64,000 bases of DNA from CAWAMD01 sp963783045 (lineage in GTDB: Bacteria > Actinomycetota > Nitriliruptoria > Nitriliruptorales > Nitriliruptoraceae), in NCBI GenBank assembly GCA_963783045.1, contig CAWAMD010000002.1:620001-684000 (forward strand), read 5' to 3'. The notes beneath the pieces are model-generated. The model was not told the origin of the DNA. It saw only the letters and a list, made by a program, of their open reading frames with translations, and did no database searches. Positions 47,533 to 55,808 of this stretch are shown here, in pieces (the first letter of the stretch is position 1; every line of letters starts with the position of its first letter). Both the position numbers and the translations under genes were made by a program.

Positions 47533-48231
47533 GTGGACCCGTCCCCCAACGTCCGTCCGCTCGACGCGGACCAGCTCGCCCCGCTGTGCAGCCTCGACGA
47601 CGCCACGCGCCGCCGGCTCTACGAGTACGTCGCCGCCCAGGGCGACCCGGTCAGCCGTGAGCAGGCCGCCGCAGCGCTCGACCTGGACCGGTCGCTCGTC
47701 GCGTACCACCTCGACAAGCTCGTCGACGAAGGGCTGCTGGAGGCGTCCTTCGCCCGCCCACCCGGCCGCCGGGGGCCGGGCGCCGGGCGGCCGGCCAAGC
47801 ACTACGCCCGCGCCGACCGCGAGTTCGCCGTCAGCCTCCCGCCGCGCGACTACCGGCTCGCCGCCGAGCTGCTCGCCCGGGCCGTCGAGGCCGACCCGAC
47901 CGGCACCGTCCATGACGCGCTGCAGCGGGCCGCCACCGACCTGGGTCGCGAGCTGGGCGCCGGGCTGCCGGACGGCGATGACCTGCTCGTCCAGCTCGCC
48001 CGCCAGGGCTTCGAGCCCTACGAGGAGGACGGGGTCATCCGTCTGCGCAACTGCCCGTTCCATCGACTTGCCCGCGACCACACCGCGCTCGTCTGCGGCA
48101 TGAACCTCGCCCTGATGGCCGGCGCCGTCGACGGCGCCGGGGCCGCCTTCACACCGCGCCTCGACCCGGCCGAGGGGCGCTGCTGCGTCGCCTTCGTCCC
48201 CACCCGCCCGAACGGACAGCCGCAGCGGTGA
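47533..48231 (+). CDS. Winged-helix regulator with C-terminal cysteine cluster
   Basis: This 232-residue protein has an N-terminal winged helix (LDDATRRRLYEYVAAQG, then LDLDRSLVAYHLDKLVDEGL). Its C-terminal region carries four Cys (NCPFH, VCGMN, CCV), as in SufR-like iron-sulfur or metal-sensing repressors. GTG at 47533 (five bases after GAGG) is preferred over GTG at 47527. It probably autoregulates and controls the divergent DoxX-folE-reductase operon in response to redox or metal. Confidence 0.75.
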   Translation: MDPSPNVRPLDADQLAPLCSLDDATRRRLYEYVAAQGDPVSREQAAAALDLDRSLVAYHLDKLVDEGLLEASFARPPGRRGPGAGRPAKHYARADREFAVSLPPRDYRLAAELLARAVEADPTGTVHDALQRAATDLGRELGAGLPDGDDLLVQLARQGFEPYEEDGVIRLRNCPFHRLARDHTALVCGMNLALMAGAVDGAGAAFTPRLDPAEGRCCVAFVPTRPNGQPQR

Positions 48232-48278
48232 ACCGGCCCTCCGGTCGCTCCGTAGACCCTGGTGAGGGAAGGAGCATC

Positions 48279-48809
48279 ATGATCACCGGTCGCCGCGCCA
48301 CCATCCTCGCCGCCGTCGCCGGAGTCGCGCTGCTGGCCACCGCATGCAGTAGCGGGGCGGAGACGGCCGGCACCGGCACCACGCAGACGGCCAGCAGCGC
48401 CGGCTCGTCGAGCGAGACGACCAGCACCACGACCAGCACCGAGACGGGCACGAGCAGCACCGAGACGGGCACGAGCGAGGCGCCACCCGTGCAGCTCGAG
48501 GGCCAGGTCAACGAGCACGGCGCCAGCACGGTGTCGGGTGGCAGCATCGAGCTCGAGCTCGACGACTTCTACTTCCAGCCGACCTACGTGCAGGCCACTC
48601 CGGGCGCGACCGTCGAGGTGGAGCTGAGCAACGAGGGCTCCGCCTCGCACACGTTCACGATCGACGACCAGAACATCGACGTTACGCTCGAGCCCGACGG
48701 TCACGAGACGGTCCAGGTCACGATGCCCGACTCGGGCAGCCTGCGCTTCTACTGCCGCTTCCACGCCTCCCAGGGCATGCAGGGAGCGTTCACCACCACG
48801 GTCGGTTGA
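48279..48809 (+). CDS. Cupredoxin-domain lipoprotein
   Basis: This 176-residue lipoprotein has lipobox LLATACS and a Ser/Thr/Glu linker of repeated ETGTS-like units (residues about 45-75). A blue-copper-type domain follows: one ligand His in ASHTFTID, then Cys, His and Met in FYCRFHASQGMQG. The ATG at 48279 follows AAGGAG. It probably transfers electrons or binds copper outside the membrane. It follows the regulator by 47 bases on the same strand. Confidence 0.85.
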   Translation: MITGRRATILAAVAGVALLATACSSGAETAGTGTTQTASSAGSSSETTSTTTSTETGTSSTETGTSEAPPVQLEGQVNEHGASTVSGGSIELELDDFYFQPTYVQATPGATVEVELSNEGSASHTFTIDDQNIDVTLEPDGHETVQVTMPDSGSLRFYCRFHASQGMQGAFTTTVG

Positions 48810-48832
48810 CCGCTGGGAGCACGGTCGGCGAG

Positions 48833-50260
48833 GTGTTCGGTTCCCGGTGTACGGTCGGGGTCGACGGACCGCGCGAGGAGTGGCTCCTGGGCTCCGCGTT
48901 CACGGAGGAACTGGCTGCGGCACTGCCCGACGGTGCGGTGGTCACGGACCGCGACATCCTCGAGGGCTACCGCTACGACCGCACCGAGTGGGTCCGCCCC
49001 GGCGAGCCGGCCGCGGCGGCGTTCCCCACCACCACCGAGCAGGTGCAGGCCGCGGTCCGGATCGCCGGGCGGCACCATGTCCCGATCGTGCCGCGGGGCG
49101 CGGGCAGCAGCCTGTCGGGTGGCTCGAGCGCGCTGGACGGCTGCATGATCCTGTGCCTGGAGCGGATGGACCGGGTGCTCGAGGTCGACGCGCCGAACCA
49201 GATGATCACCGTGGAGCCCGGGGTCATCAACGCCGACGTGTCGGGGGCGGTCGCCGACGTGGGGCTGTGGTACCCGCCGGACCCGGCCAGCCAGGCGTTC
49301 TGCACCGTCGGCGGCAACATCGCAACCAACGCCGGCGGGCTGTGCTGCGTCAAGTACGGCGTCACCCGCGACTACGTGCTCGGGCTGGAGGTGGTGCTGG
49401 CCGACGGGTCGGTGATCGAGACGGGGCGGAAGACCATCAAGGGGGTCGCCGGCCTGGACCTCACCCAGCTGCTGGTCGGGTCGGAGGGGACGCTCGGGGT
49501 CGTGACGCGTATCCGCCTGCGGCTGCGCCCTCTGCCCGCCGGCTCGAGCACGATGGTGGCGTTCTTCCCGACGCTCGGCGCCGCCGGCGAGGCGGTGGCG
49601 GCGATCACCGCGTCCGGTCTGCAGCTCTCGCTGCTCGAGATCGTCGACCGCACCACGGTCGTGGCGATCGACGACTGGCGCAACATGGGGCTGGACCGCG
49701 ACGCCGCCGCACTGCTGCTGGCCCAGAGCGACAGCCCGCAGCCGCTGCGCCGGATCGAGATCGAACGCGCCGGCGGGCTGTGCGACGCTGCCGGCGCCAG
49801 CTACACGGCCGTTACCGACGACCCCCACGAGGCCGACGCCCTGCTGGAGGCCCGCCGGCTGGCCATCCCGGCGCTCGAGCGGCTCGGCCACACCCTGCTC
49901 GACAACGTCGGCGTCCCCCGCTCCAACATCCCGGCACTCATCGACCGCACCGAGCGGATCGCCGAGAAGCGGGGCGTGACCATCGGCAGCTTCGGCCATG
50001 CCGGCGACGGGAACATGCACCCGACGATCGTGCTGCCCCACGGCGACGAGGAGGCAGCCGGGGCGGGGCTCGGCGCCTTCGACGACCTCCTCCAGGCCGC
50101 GCTCGACCTCGGCGGCACCATCACCGGCGAGCACGGCGTCGGGTTCGTGAAGCAGCCCTTCCTCGAGCGCGAGATCGGCGCACGCAACTACGACCTGCAG
50201 CGGGCCATCAAGCACACCTTCGATCCCGACCATCTGCTCAACCCCGGCCGCTGGCTGTAG
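48833..50260 (+). CDS. FAD-linked oxidase, glycolate oxidase GlcD-like
   Basis: This protein of about 475 residues has a PCMH-type FAD domain (PRGAGSSLSGGSSALDGCMI, then GGNIATNAGGLCCVKYGVT, then LLVGSEGTLGVVTRI). The C-terminal FAD_oxidase_C region carries SFGHAGDGNMHPT and ITGEHGVGFVK with metal-type His and Glu residues. It probably oxidises a 2-hydroxy acid such as glycolate or D-lactate. The start is uncertain: GTG at 48833 is preferred, but TTG at 48806, overlapping the cupredoxin stop, is in frame. Confidence 0.88.
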   Translation: MFGSRCTVGVDGPREEWLLGSAFTEELAAALPDGAVVTDRDILEGYRYDRTEWVRPGEPAAAAFPTTTEQVQAAVRIAGRHHVPIVPRGAGSSLSGGSSALDGCMILCLERMDRVLEVDAPNQMITVEPGVINADVSGAVADVGLWYPPDPASQAFCTVGGNIATNAGGLCCVKYGVTRDYVLGLEVVLADGSVIETGRKTIKGVAGLDLTQLLVGSEGTLGVVTRIRLRLRPLPAGSSTMVAFFPTLGAAGEAVAAITASGLQLSLLEIVDRTTVVAIDDWRNMGLDRDAAALLLAQSDSPQPLRRIEIERAGGLCDAAGASYTAVTDDPHEADALLEARRLAIPALERLGHTLLDNVGVPRSNIPALIDRTERIAEKRGVTIGSFGHAGDGNMHPTIVLPHGDEEAAGAGLGAFDDLLQAALDLGGTITGEHGVGFVKQPFLEREIGARNYDLQRAIKHTFDPDHLLNPGRWL

Positions 50261-50411
50261 CAGGGGTGGCGGGCGAGGCAGGAGCGGCGGAGGCCGAGCG
50301 GTTCACCGCCCGGCGGCACCCATGGTGGTCGGCGGCGCTGCTCACCGTGCTGATCCGCGTGTTCGGAAGCGATCGAGCGTCCCGCACCGCCACCTCTCAC
50401 GGAGGACCACC

Positions 50412-50858
50412 TTGAGCCATTCGCTGTCTCGCACCGAGGAGCAATCGACCAGCGCGCCGACCGTGCTCTTCCTGTGCGTCCACAACGCCGGCCGCTCCCA
50501 GATGGCCGCCGGCTGGCTGCGCCACCTCGCCGGGGACCGGGTCGCGGTGCTCTCCGGCGGCTCCGAACCCGCGTCCGCCGTGAACCCCGTTGCGGTCGCC
50601 GCGATGCGCGAGGTCGGCATCGACATCACCCGGCAGACCCCGACCCGCTGGACCGACGCGACGATCGGGGCGGCCGACGTGGTCGTCACGATGGGTTGCG
50701 GGGACACCTGCCCGGTCCTGCCCGGCCGTCGCTATCTCGACTGGGCCCTCGACGACCCGGCCGGGCAGCCGATCGAGGTGGTCCGCCCCATCCGCGACGA
50801 GATCGAACGGCGGGTGCGGACCCTGATGGTCGAGCTCGGTGTCGAGCCGTCGGACTGA
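50412..50858 (+). CDS. arsC: Arsenate reductase (low-molecular-weight phosphatase fold)
   Basis: This 148-residue protein has the P-loop CVHNAGRS (Cys22, Arg28), MGCGDTCPVLPG with two more Cys, and DWALDDPAG carrying the general acid Asp. This pattern matches arsenate reductases coupled to thioredoxin or mycothiol rather than tyrosine phosphatases. A TTG start at 50412 is five bases after GGAGGA. No other ars genes are present. Its 3' part is overlapped antisense by a regulator remnant. Confidence 0.85.
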   Translation: MSHSLSRTEEQSTSAPTVLFLCVHNAGRSQMAAGWLRHLAGDRVAVLSGGSEPASAVNPVAVAAMREVGIDITRQTPTRWTDATIGAADVVVTMGCGDTCPVLPGRRYLDWALDDPAGQPIEVVRPIRDEIERRVRTLMVELGVEPSD

Positions 50859-51028
50859 CCCTCGGGCAGGCGGGCAAGGGGCGAGCGGGTCTCGCGCACG
50901 TCGGCGACGTACGCCACGAGCTTGGCGGCCAGAACGTTGCGCAGCTCGGCCACCACCGCGGCCAGCGGCAGCCGGTAGGCACAAGCGTGTGCCGCGAAGT
51001 CCGGCCGCGCGACAGACGCCTCCGACAT
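50732..51028 (-). pseudogene. 3'-truncated regulator/antitoxin remnant
   Basis: The ATG at 51028 has a near-perfect ribosome site AGGAGGGA on the minus strand. The first roughly 55 residues (LAAVVAELRNVLAAKLVAYV, then ADVRETRSP) look like the N-terminus of a small DNA-binding or Xre/MbcA-type antitoxin. After about position 50860 the frame runs antisense into arsC and is no longer plausible. A truncation joining it to the arsC gene is the simplest reading. Confidence 0.5.
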
Positions 51029-51271
51029 GATCGTCCCTCCTGACACGTCCCCAGGACACCACAGGTCGGATGACACCCCCAATGCACCAACTGCTGGGGC
51101 AGTCGGGCGAACCAGGGCGGGCCACTCGTGCACTTCGAGCGCGTGCAGGAGCAGCTCGGCATGCTTCGCCGCTGCGGCTGAGGGCCGTCGGCCTGCCTGC
51201 CGACCACACGCAAGGCCACTCCGGGCCTGGGCCCAACAGCCGGCAGCTGATCCGGCACGATCTGTTCGGTG
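51029..51271. other. Gap with no supported gene
   Basis: Only a short plus-strand fragment (HFERVQEQLGMLRRCG, about 51130-51180) faintly recalls the start of IS21-type IstB ATPases. It is too short to call. The region marks the junction between chromosome and accessory DNA. Confidence 0.3.
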
Positions 51272-51667
51272 TCACGTCGGCTGCTCGACCGGGACGGGCG
51301 CACTGCGGGCCAGCCTGCTGTCCAGGGTGAGCAGCACGGCGCCCAGCACCTCGGCGCACGCCACGTAGAGCCCATCGCGGAGCGCGACGTTGTGGCGCAG
51401 CGCCCAGGCGCGTTGCAGCAACGGGGTGATGGGGTAGCGCTCGACCGGGAGCCGAACGAGCCGCGCCACGGCCTGGTCGATCGCGGCAGCGTCTGTCACC
51501 CCCGCCCGCTCCAGGCGCCCCAGAGCGGAGAGCACCTCCGCGTCCAGGTGGGCCGGCGCAGCCAGGGTCGCGCCACGCATCGCCGTTGCCACGGCATCAC
51601 CACGCACAGAGCGGCGCAGCACCTCGACGACGGCTGACGCGTCGACGACCAGCAGCCGTGGGCTCAC
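51272..51667 (-). CDS. PIN-domain toxin (VapC-like)
   Basis: This 131-residue PIN-domain RNase has LLVVDASAVVEVL with the first acidic ligand, AEVLSALGRLE with the second, and the paired acidic region near RDGLYVACAE and LLTLDSRL. The start overlaps the antitoxin stop by 4 bases. The toxin would cleave RNA in a Mg2+-dependent way when free of antitoxin. Confidence 0.85.
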   Translation of the reverse strand: MSPRLLVVDASAVVEVLRRSVRGDAVATAMRGATLAAPAHLDAEVLSALGRLERAGVTDAAAIDQAVARLVRLPVERYPITPLLQRAWALRHNVALRDGLYVACAEVLGAVLLTLDSRLARSAPVPVEQPT

Positions 51668-51906
51668 GCAACGTCGGTATCCCGGCGGCCCTCCTCAACC
51701 AGCGTCACGCTGTCGGGCCCCTCCGCCGGCAGCGGCGGGTCGGCGCGCACCTGGTCGAGCCAGTCGTCGAGCGCGGGAAGCGACGTATGGCGCCGCAGGA
51801 CCTCGATCACATAGGCCCGCAGGCTCATCCCAGCGGCCTCCGCACGGCGCACGAGCTCCTGGTGGGTGGGCTCGTCGAGATCGCGGATGTGCATGTTCAC
51901 CGTCAT
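51664..51906 (-). CDS. VapB-like antitoxin (FitA/ribbon-helix-helix)
   Basis: This 80-residue protein has an N-terminal ribbon-helix-helix (VNMHIRDLDEPTHQELVRRA, then GMSLRAYVIEVL) and an acidic C-terminus that would wrap the toxin. The ATG at 51906 is used; the ribosome site is weak and the transcript may be near leaderless. A perfect inverted repeat just upstream is the likely autoregulatory operator. Confidence 0.85.
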   Translation of the reverse strand: MTVNMHIRDLDEPTHQELVRRAEAAGMSLRAYVIEVLRRHTSLPALDDWLDQVRADPPLPAEGPDSVTLVEEGRRDTDVA

Positions 51907-51914
51907 TGGACGAT

Positions 51915-51931
51915 GGTAGCAGTCCGCTACC
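51915..51931. promoter_or_regulatory. VapBC operator
   Basis: The arms GGTAGC and GCTACC are separated by AGTCC, 8 bases upstream of the antitoxin start. This is a typical site for a ribbon-helix-helix antitoxin repressor. Confidence 0.6.
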
Positions 51932-52117
51932 GTCAGCGGCCTGTCTCTCGGCGTTGCTGCCGACGGCGAGCGGCGAAGGTCGGGCGGCGAAGGTCGGGCG
52001 CGAAGGTCCGGCGGCCGCGACTTGTCACGAACATGGCCACGCGACCTTGGGCGATCCGCCAGGTCACGAGAGGCAAGAATTTGGCCTCTACCGTGCACGA
52101 GAGGGCCGAATTCGAGA

Positions 52118-52160
52118 AGCGCGCTGGGAGGGATTCGAACCCCCGGCCGCCTGGTCCGTA
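52118..52160 (-). repeat. Attachment-site repeat, left copy (tRNA 3' fragment)
   Basis: This 43-base sequence is identical to 55192-55234 except one base (G at 52154, A in the other copy). Read on the minus strand it gives a T-arm (GGGGGTTCGAATCCCTC) and acceptor end (CCAGCGCG). The sequence beyond 52160 does not continue as a tRNA. Confidence 0.75.
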
Positions 52161-52249
52161 TGCATCAGTACTGGTTGCAGCGGCGTCCGAGGGCGTCCGC
52201 CGCGTCATCACCTCCCCGCTTCTCGTCCGCACCAATCCGACCGCATGGG

Positions 52250-52564
52250 CTCGGATTGTCTCGCTCGGCTACCCCCACGAAGTCCCGCCATTACTCGACG
52301 ACGTTCGGGGCGCTTCGCCAGGCCCGGGCCGACTACGCCCGCCGTCGCGCCCGCCGAGCCCGCGGCCTGGCCTCTCGGGGATCCCCCTCGTCGGGGCAGC
52401 CGCGACCGACCGTGCCGCTCGGGCACTGGCGGTTCTGCGGCACGGGCTACCGGACGCCCGGAGACGCCTGGCTGGCCGAGTCCGCAGCTGCCCGTGCCCG
52501 TGAGCACCGATCGCTGGCCCGCGAGACCACCCCGTCCGAACTGGCTGACCGCATCTGGATCTGA
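52250..52564 (+). pseudogene. 3' remnant of a replication initiator (RepSA-like)
   Basis: The frame ending at 52564 contains TKSRHYSTTFGALRQARADY followed by WRFCGTGYRTPGDAWLAESA and ARAREHRSLARE. This is the C-terminal pattern of actinobacterial plasmid/integrative-element Rep proteins. The preceding AWARIVSLGYPH segment is in another frame, so the remnant also has a frameshift near 52284. The N-terminal bulk is missing. Confidence 0.6.
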
Positions 52565-52575
52565 GAGGAGAACCC

Positions 52576-52771
52576 ATGGAACGACTGCTGTTGAAGGCCG
52601 AGGAGGCCGCCGAACGTGCTCGGGCTCGGTCGCAGCAAGGTCTATGAGCTGATGGCCGCCGGCACGCTCGAGTCCGTGCGCATCGGCACCTCGCGGCGCA
52701 TCCCGCAGGAGGCGCTGCACGAGTTCGTCCACAACCTGCGTGCCTCGATGCGGGAGGAGGTGGGCGCATGA
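52576..52771 (+). pseudogene. xis: Excisionase (helix-turn-helix), frame-disrupted
   Basis: The gene starts at the ATG at 52576 after GAGGAG with MERLLLKAEEAAER. It continues in another frame as LGLGRSKVYELMAAGTLE and RIGTSRRIPQEALHEFV to the stop at 52771. One extra base near 52615-52618 explains the break; without it the product is 64 residues, normal for Xis. It would guide integrase toward excision. Its stop overlaps the next start by ATGA. Confidence 0.75.
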
Positions 52772-52977
52772 CTGACAGCCTCGATCAACAGGGGCTGGAG
52801 CGCCTCAAGGCCGGCTACCGGCTGCTCGAACGGCATCTCGTCGAGGAGCACGGCGTCCACGCCACCGGCAGCGCGAGCCGGCTGGAAGCCGCACACCAGG
52901 TCGCCCACCGCCGCGAGGGCACCCGCTGGCACCTGAGGGACTGGGCTGCCGAGGCCGCAGCGCGCGAGGAAGGCTGA
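52768..52977 (+). CDS. Small hypothetical protein between xis and int
   Basis: This 69-residue helical, charged protein (LERLKAGYRLLERHLVEEHG) overlaps xis by 4 bases and ends 2 bases before int. I do not recognise a family. Its placement in the xis-int operon suggests a role in, or dependence on, recombination. Confidence 0.55.
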   Translation: MTDSLDQQGLERLKAGYRLLERHLVEEHGVHATGSASRLEAAHQVAHRREGTRWHLRDWAAEAAAREEG

Positions 52978-52979
52978 CC

Positions 52980-54127
52980 GTGGGGAAGCGACGCGGACAT
53001 GGGGAGGGCTCGATCTACCAGCGGTCCTCGGACGGCCGGTGGGTCGGGTCCGTCCATCTCGGCTGGGAGGGTGGCAAGCGCCGCCGCAAGGTCGTCTACG
53101 GCAAGAGCCAGGGTGAGGTCGTCGACAAGATCGCGAAGCTGAAGGAGGAGGCTCGCAAGGGCCAGCTGCCGAAGCAGGGCAGGGTCACGGTCGAGGAGTT
53201 CCTCGAGCAGTGGCTGCGCGACTCGCTGCCTGGCACCGTGGCCGACTCGACGGCCGAGAGCTATGAGAGCCTGATCCGCCTCCACGTGCTGCCGGTGCTC
53301 GGGGCAAGCAGCTCGCGAAGCTGCAGCCTCAGGATGTGCAGCACCTGGTGGCGACGAAGCAGCGCGAGGGGCTCAGCGCCCGGACGGTGCAGTACATCCA
53401 CGCGGTCCTGCGCCGGGCCCTGGGCGAGGCCGAAACCTGGGGTCTGGTCGGCCGCAACGTCGCGAAGCTCGTCCGCCCGCCGCAGGTCCGGAAGCCCGAG
53501 GTCCGCGCGCTGGACCGCGAGGAGGTCGCCGCGATGCTCAAGGCTGCCGAGAAGGAGCGGCTGTACCCGCTGATCTACACGGCGCTGACGACGGGGCTGC
53601 GGCTCGGTGAGCTGCTCGCGCTGACGTGGGGCGACATCGACCTCGACGCCGGGCAGCTGCACGTGAAGCGCACGCGCCGCCGCACGGGGACTGTCGCGCC
53701 TCCGAAGACGGACGCAGGGCGGCGGTCGGTCCCGCTGCCCGAGCCGACCCGTGAGGTGCTGCGGTCCCATCGTGAGACGCAGGCCGCCGAGCGCGCCGAG
53801 GCCTGCGCCTGGGAGCAGGTCGACCTCGTCTTCACAACGCAGGAGGGCCGTCCGCTGCTCCACCGCTTCGTGCAGCGGGTCTGGTACCGGGTGCTCGACA
53901 AGGCCGAAGTGGACCGCTGCGGCTTCCACCACCTGCGGAAGACGTACACGACGATGCTTGCGGAGAACGGCGTGCCGCCGCGCGCAGCCCAGCAGCTCCT
54001 CGGACACTCAAACGTCCGGGTGACCTTGGAGGCGTACACCCATGTGTCAAAGCACGCGCTGGCCGAGGCCGCTAGCCATGTCGGCACGACCGTCGCAGGG
54101 ATGGACCAATCTGACACGAGCTCTTGA
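52980..54127 (+). pseudogene. int: Tyrosine-recombinase integrase, single-base frameshift
   Basis: The N-terminal part, from the GTG at 52980, has the arm-binding start GEGSIYQRSSDGRWVGSVHL and core-binding region to HVLPVLG. At the G4 run 53301-53304 one base is missing, and the rest continues in another frame (KQLAKLQPQDVQHLVATKQR onward). The catalytic domain is complete: Arg in TTGLRLGELL, HxxR in FHHLRKTY, and His and Tyr in LLGHSNVRVTLEAYTHV. Restored length is 382 residues, normal for this family. It may be a base-calling error. Confidence 0.85.
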
Positions 54128-54438
54128 TGAGCAAGCCGAGCTACTGGCGAATGTCTCGCGCGCCAAGCGCACGAATACCAAGAGTGCCCCACTCCCCTGC
54201 AGCGGCCATGGGGTGGTCACCGAGGCTGCTGACGGCCGAACAGACTGGAACGAACGACACAAGCGACATCACCGCGCCCTGGCCGCATTCTCCACACCGG
54301 GGCGCACAACTTACCCACAGCCCGGCGACCCCCTGCTACGGGACACCCGACAGGTCCCCAAGGCTTGCCAACCTGTCTACGCTGCCGATATAGGACATGA
54401 CTCGTCGGCGACGTGGCCCGAAGGGGGTGCATTCAAGT
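54128..54438. promoter_or_regulatory. Intergenic region with toxin-antitoxin promoter
   Basis: This segment of about 310 bases has no supported gene. A sigma70-type promoter fits at 54365-54394: -35 TTGCCA (54365-54370) and -10 TATAGG (54389-54394), spacing 18. It would drive the toxin-antitoxin pair. Base composition is lower in GC than the chromosome. Confidence 0.45.
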
Positions 54439-54759
54439 ATGTCTGCAGACGCCCTCCACCACGATGATTACGACTCCGTGGAGGTTGACTCCCCCCACGG
54501 CTTCAGCCAGATGCTTGCACGTGTCGAGCCGTACTTGAGCGAGGAAGGCCGTCAGGCCATGCACGCTGAGGTTGGTGAGGCACTCCTCCACACGATCGCA
54601 ACCGGGAATGATGCGTACGTGAACAACGCGGTAGAGGCCTGGCATCGGACCCTCATGCTGAAGGCGCTCGGGACGGACCAGCACCTCGACGCTCAGGAGG
54701 AACCAGTCGACGAGGAGCCCATCTCCCTCGAGCAGATCCGCGCGCGCCGTCGGAAGTGA
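54439..54759 (+). CDS. Putative antitoxin
   Basis: This 106-residue acidic helical protein starts at the ATG at 54439 (an alternative in-frame ATG is at 54397). The C-terminus (EEPVDEEPISLEQIRARRRK) is acidic then basic, as in toxin-binding tails. It overlaps the downstream toxin-like gene by 4 bases, the usual antitoxin-toxin order. No clear DNA-binding motif is recognised. Confidence 0.6.
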   Translation: MSADALHHDDYDSVEVDSPHGFSQMLARVEPYLSEEGRQAMHAEVGEALLHTIATGNDAYVNNAVEAWHRTLMLKALGTDQHLDAQEEPVDEEPISLEQIRARRRK

Positions 54760-55064
54760 CTCGCTACACCTTCATAGGCCGGGACGTTCTCGAGCAGATC
54801 GAGAGCCTCCCGGCCGACCTGTATGAACAGACTCTCGAGTCGCTGGAAGAGCTGGCCGTCGATCCAGAGAACAAGCGCAACGACTGGCAGTCGACGGTCC
54901 AGCCTTACAAGGACGCGCGCTACGGACACACGTACTCGTTCGTCCCGGCGGACGGGCTGCTGCTCGTCTACACGGTTTATCAGGACTATCCCAAGGTGTG
55001 GCTGCGCCGGCTGATTCGGCTGGAGGATGAAATCGCCAAGATCCAGGACGAGGACGAGTCCTGA
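54756..55064 (+). CDS. RelE/ParE-like toxin
   Basis: This 102-residue protein has an N-terminal helix hairpin (GRDVLEQIESLPADLYEQTL) and a beta-sheet core ending KVWLRRLIRLEDEI. The size and pattern (YTFIGRDV, YSFVPADGLLLVYTVYQD) fit the RelE/ParE fold. The GTG start at 54756 overlaps the antitoxin stop. The target (ribosome or gyrase) is unknown. Confidence 0.6.
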   Translation: MTRYTFIGRDVLEQIESLPADLYEQTLESLEELAVDPENKRNDWQSTVQPYKDARYGHTYSFVPADGLLLVYTVYQDYPKVWLRRLIRLEDEIAKIQDEDES

Positions 55065-55156
55065 GACGGCGACATCGTTAAGGCCACTCTGCTGCCCATG
55101 GCTACATCTGTGGCTATATCCGCCGCTGACGGACCCCCGGCTCCGGCCCCCCAAAT

Positions 55157-55189
55157 CGCGAAAACCCCCGCCTGAGCAGGGGTTTCGCG
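55157..55189 (-). terminator. Rho-independent terminator on the minus strand
   Basis: An interrupted stem (CGCGAAA plus CCCC pairing with GGGG plus TTTCGCG, one bulged A) ends in a T-rich arm on the minus strand. It directly follows the tRNA 3' fragment, as terminators do after tRNA genes. It can also end the toxin-antitoxin transcript from the other side. Confidence 0.6.
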
Positions 55190-55191
55190 GT

Positions 55192-55234
55192 AGCGCGCTG
55201 GGAGGGATTCGAACCCCCGGCCGCCTGATCCGTA
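55192..55234 (-). repeat. Attachment-site repeat, right copy (tRNA 3' fragment)
   Basis: On the minus strand it begins in an anticodon-loop-like TACGGATCAGG (consistent with an arginine ACG tRNA) and runs to the acceptor end CCAGCGCG. The sequence further right does not give a normal D-arm or 5' acceptor strand, so no intact tRNA is formed. Confidence 0.7.
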
Positions 55235-55808
55235 GTTCAGAAATGAGGCTCGAACCCAGCGAATCTCGTCGAATCCAGCGTGTCGACCGTGCTCCCGGGC
55301 ACCGGTGGTGGGCATGATTTGTCACGACTTGGCACGACGCCGGGCCGGGGGTGCAGGCGCAGGTCGTTCGGGCGCTGGCGTTCAGGCGCCGCTGTCGTCG
55401 CGCTACCGCAGCCGGCGGTGCGGACAACGTCCGGGTCGTCTAGGTGACCGGGACAGCGTCCTCGTCGCGCGGTCGCACGTCGTCGGCGGGCTGGCCGGAG
55501 AGCGCCACGTCGCTCGACTCGTCGCCGTCCCGTGACTGGCAGACGATCTCGTCGGACGGGCGGCGTGCCGCTGGCCTCACTGCAGCCGTGTATGTAGTGG
55601 ATGCGCGCCTTGGGGACGCGCGAGCCGGATGCCTACAACGTCGAGATCCTCAAGCGCAGGCATCCCCCTCGCGAGAAACGGCCGGCCATCTGGCCGGTGA
55701 ATATGGTCCGTTGTGGTCATTGCGTGGCAGCCGCGGAGCGCGTCAGGGTGGGTGCTGCGCGTGGCGGGGGCCGCTCGCCGGGAGTGGCGGCACGCGGAGG
55801 GGGATGTG
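55235..55808. other. Gap between the integrative element and the RHS gene
   Basis: About 570 bases contain no supported gene. A palindrome CCGGCCA-TC-TGGCCGG lies at 55682-55697, about 110 bases before the RHS start, and may be regulatory or part of the promoter region. GGAGGGG precedes the RHS ATG. Confidence 0.4.

Larger units (their letters stand above)
52118..55234. mobile_element. Small integrative element remnant bounded by tRNA-3'-end repeats
   Basis: The element spans two 43-bp direct repeats (52118-52160 and 55192-55234, one mismatch) that match a tRNA 3' half (T-arm and acceptor side) on the minus strand. In order it holds a rep 3' remnant, a disrupted xis, a small gene, a tyrosine integrase and a toxin-antitoxin pair. 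The rep-xis-int order is that of actinomycete integrative elements (pSAM2 type). Conjugation genes are absent, and neither end has a complete tRNA, so the element has been reduced. Confidence 0.7.

Noticed and set aside
51130..51180. An IS21 IstB remnant
   Set aside because: Only about 16 residues resemble the family start, too short to support.
54042..54467. A plus-strand frame overlapping the integrase end and the antitoxin start
   Set aside because: No ribosome site or domain; it overlaps two better-supported genes.
55192..55270. A complete tRNA gene at the right attachment site
   Set aside because: Only the 3' half reads as a tRNA; no D-arm or 7-bp 5' acceptor strand at the right distance was found.
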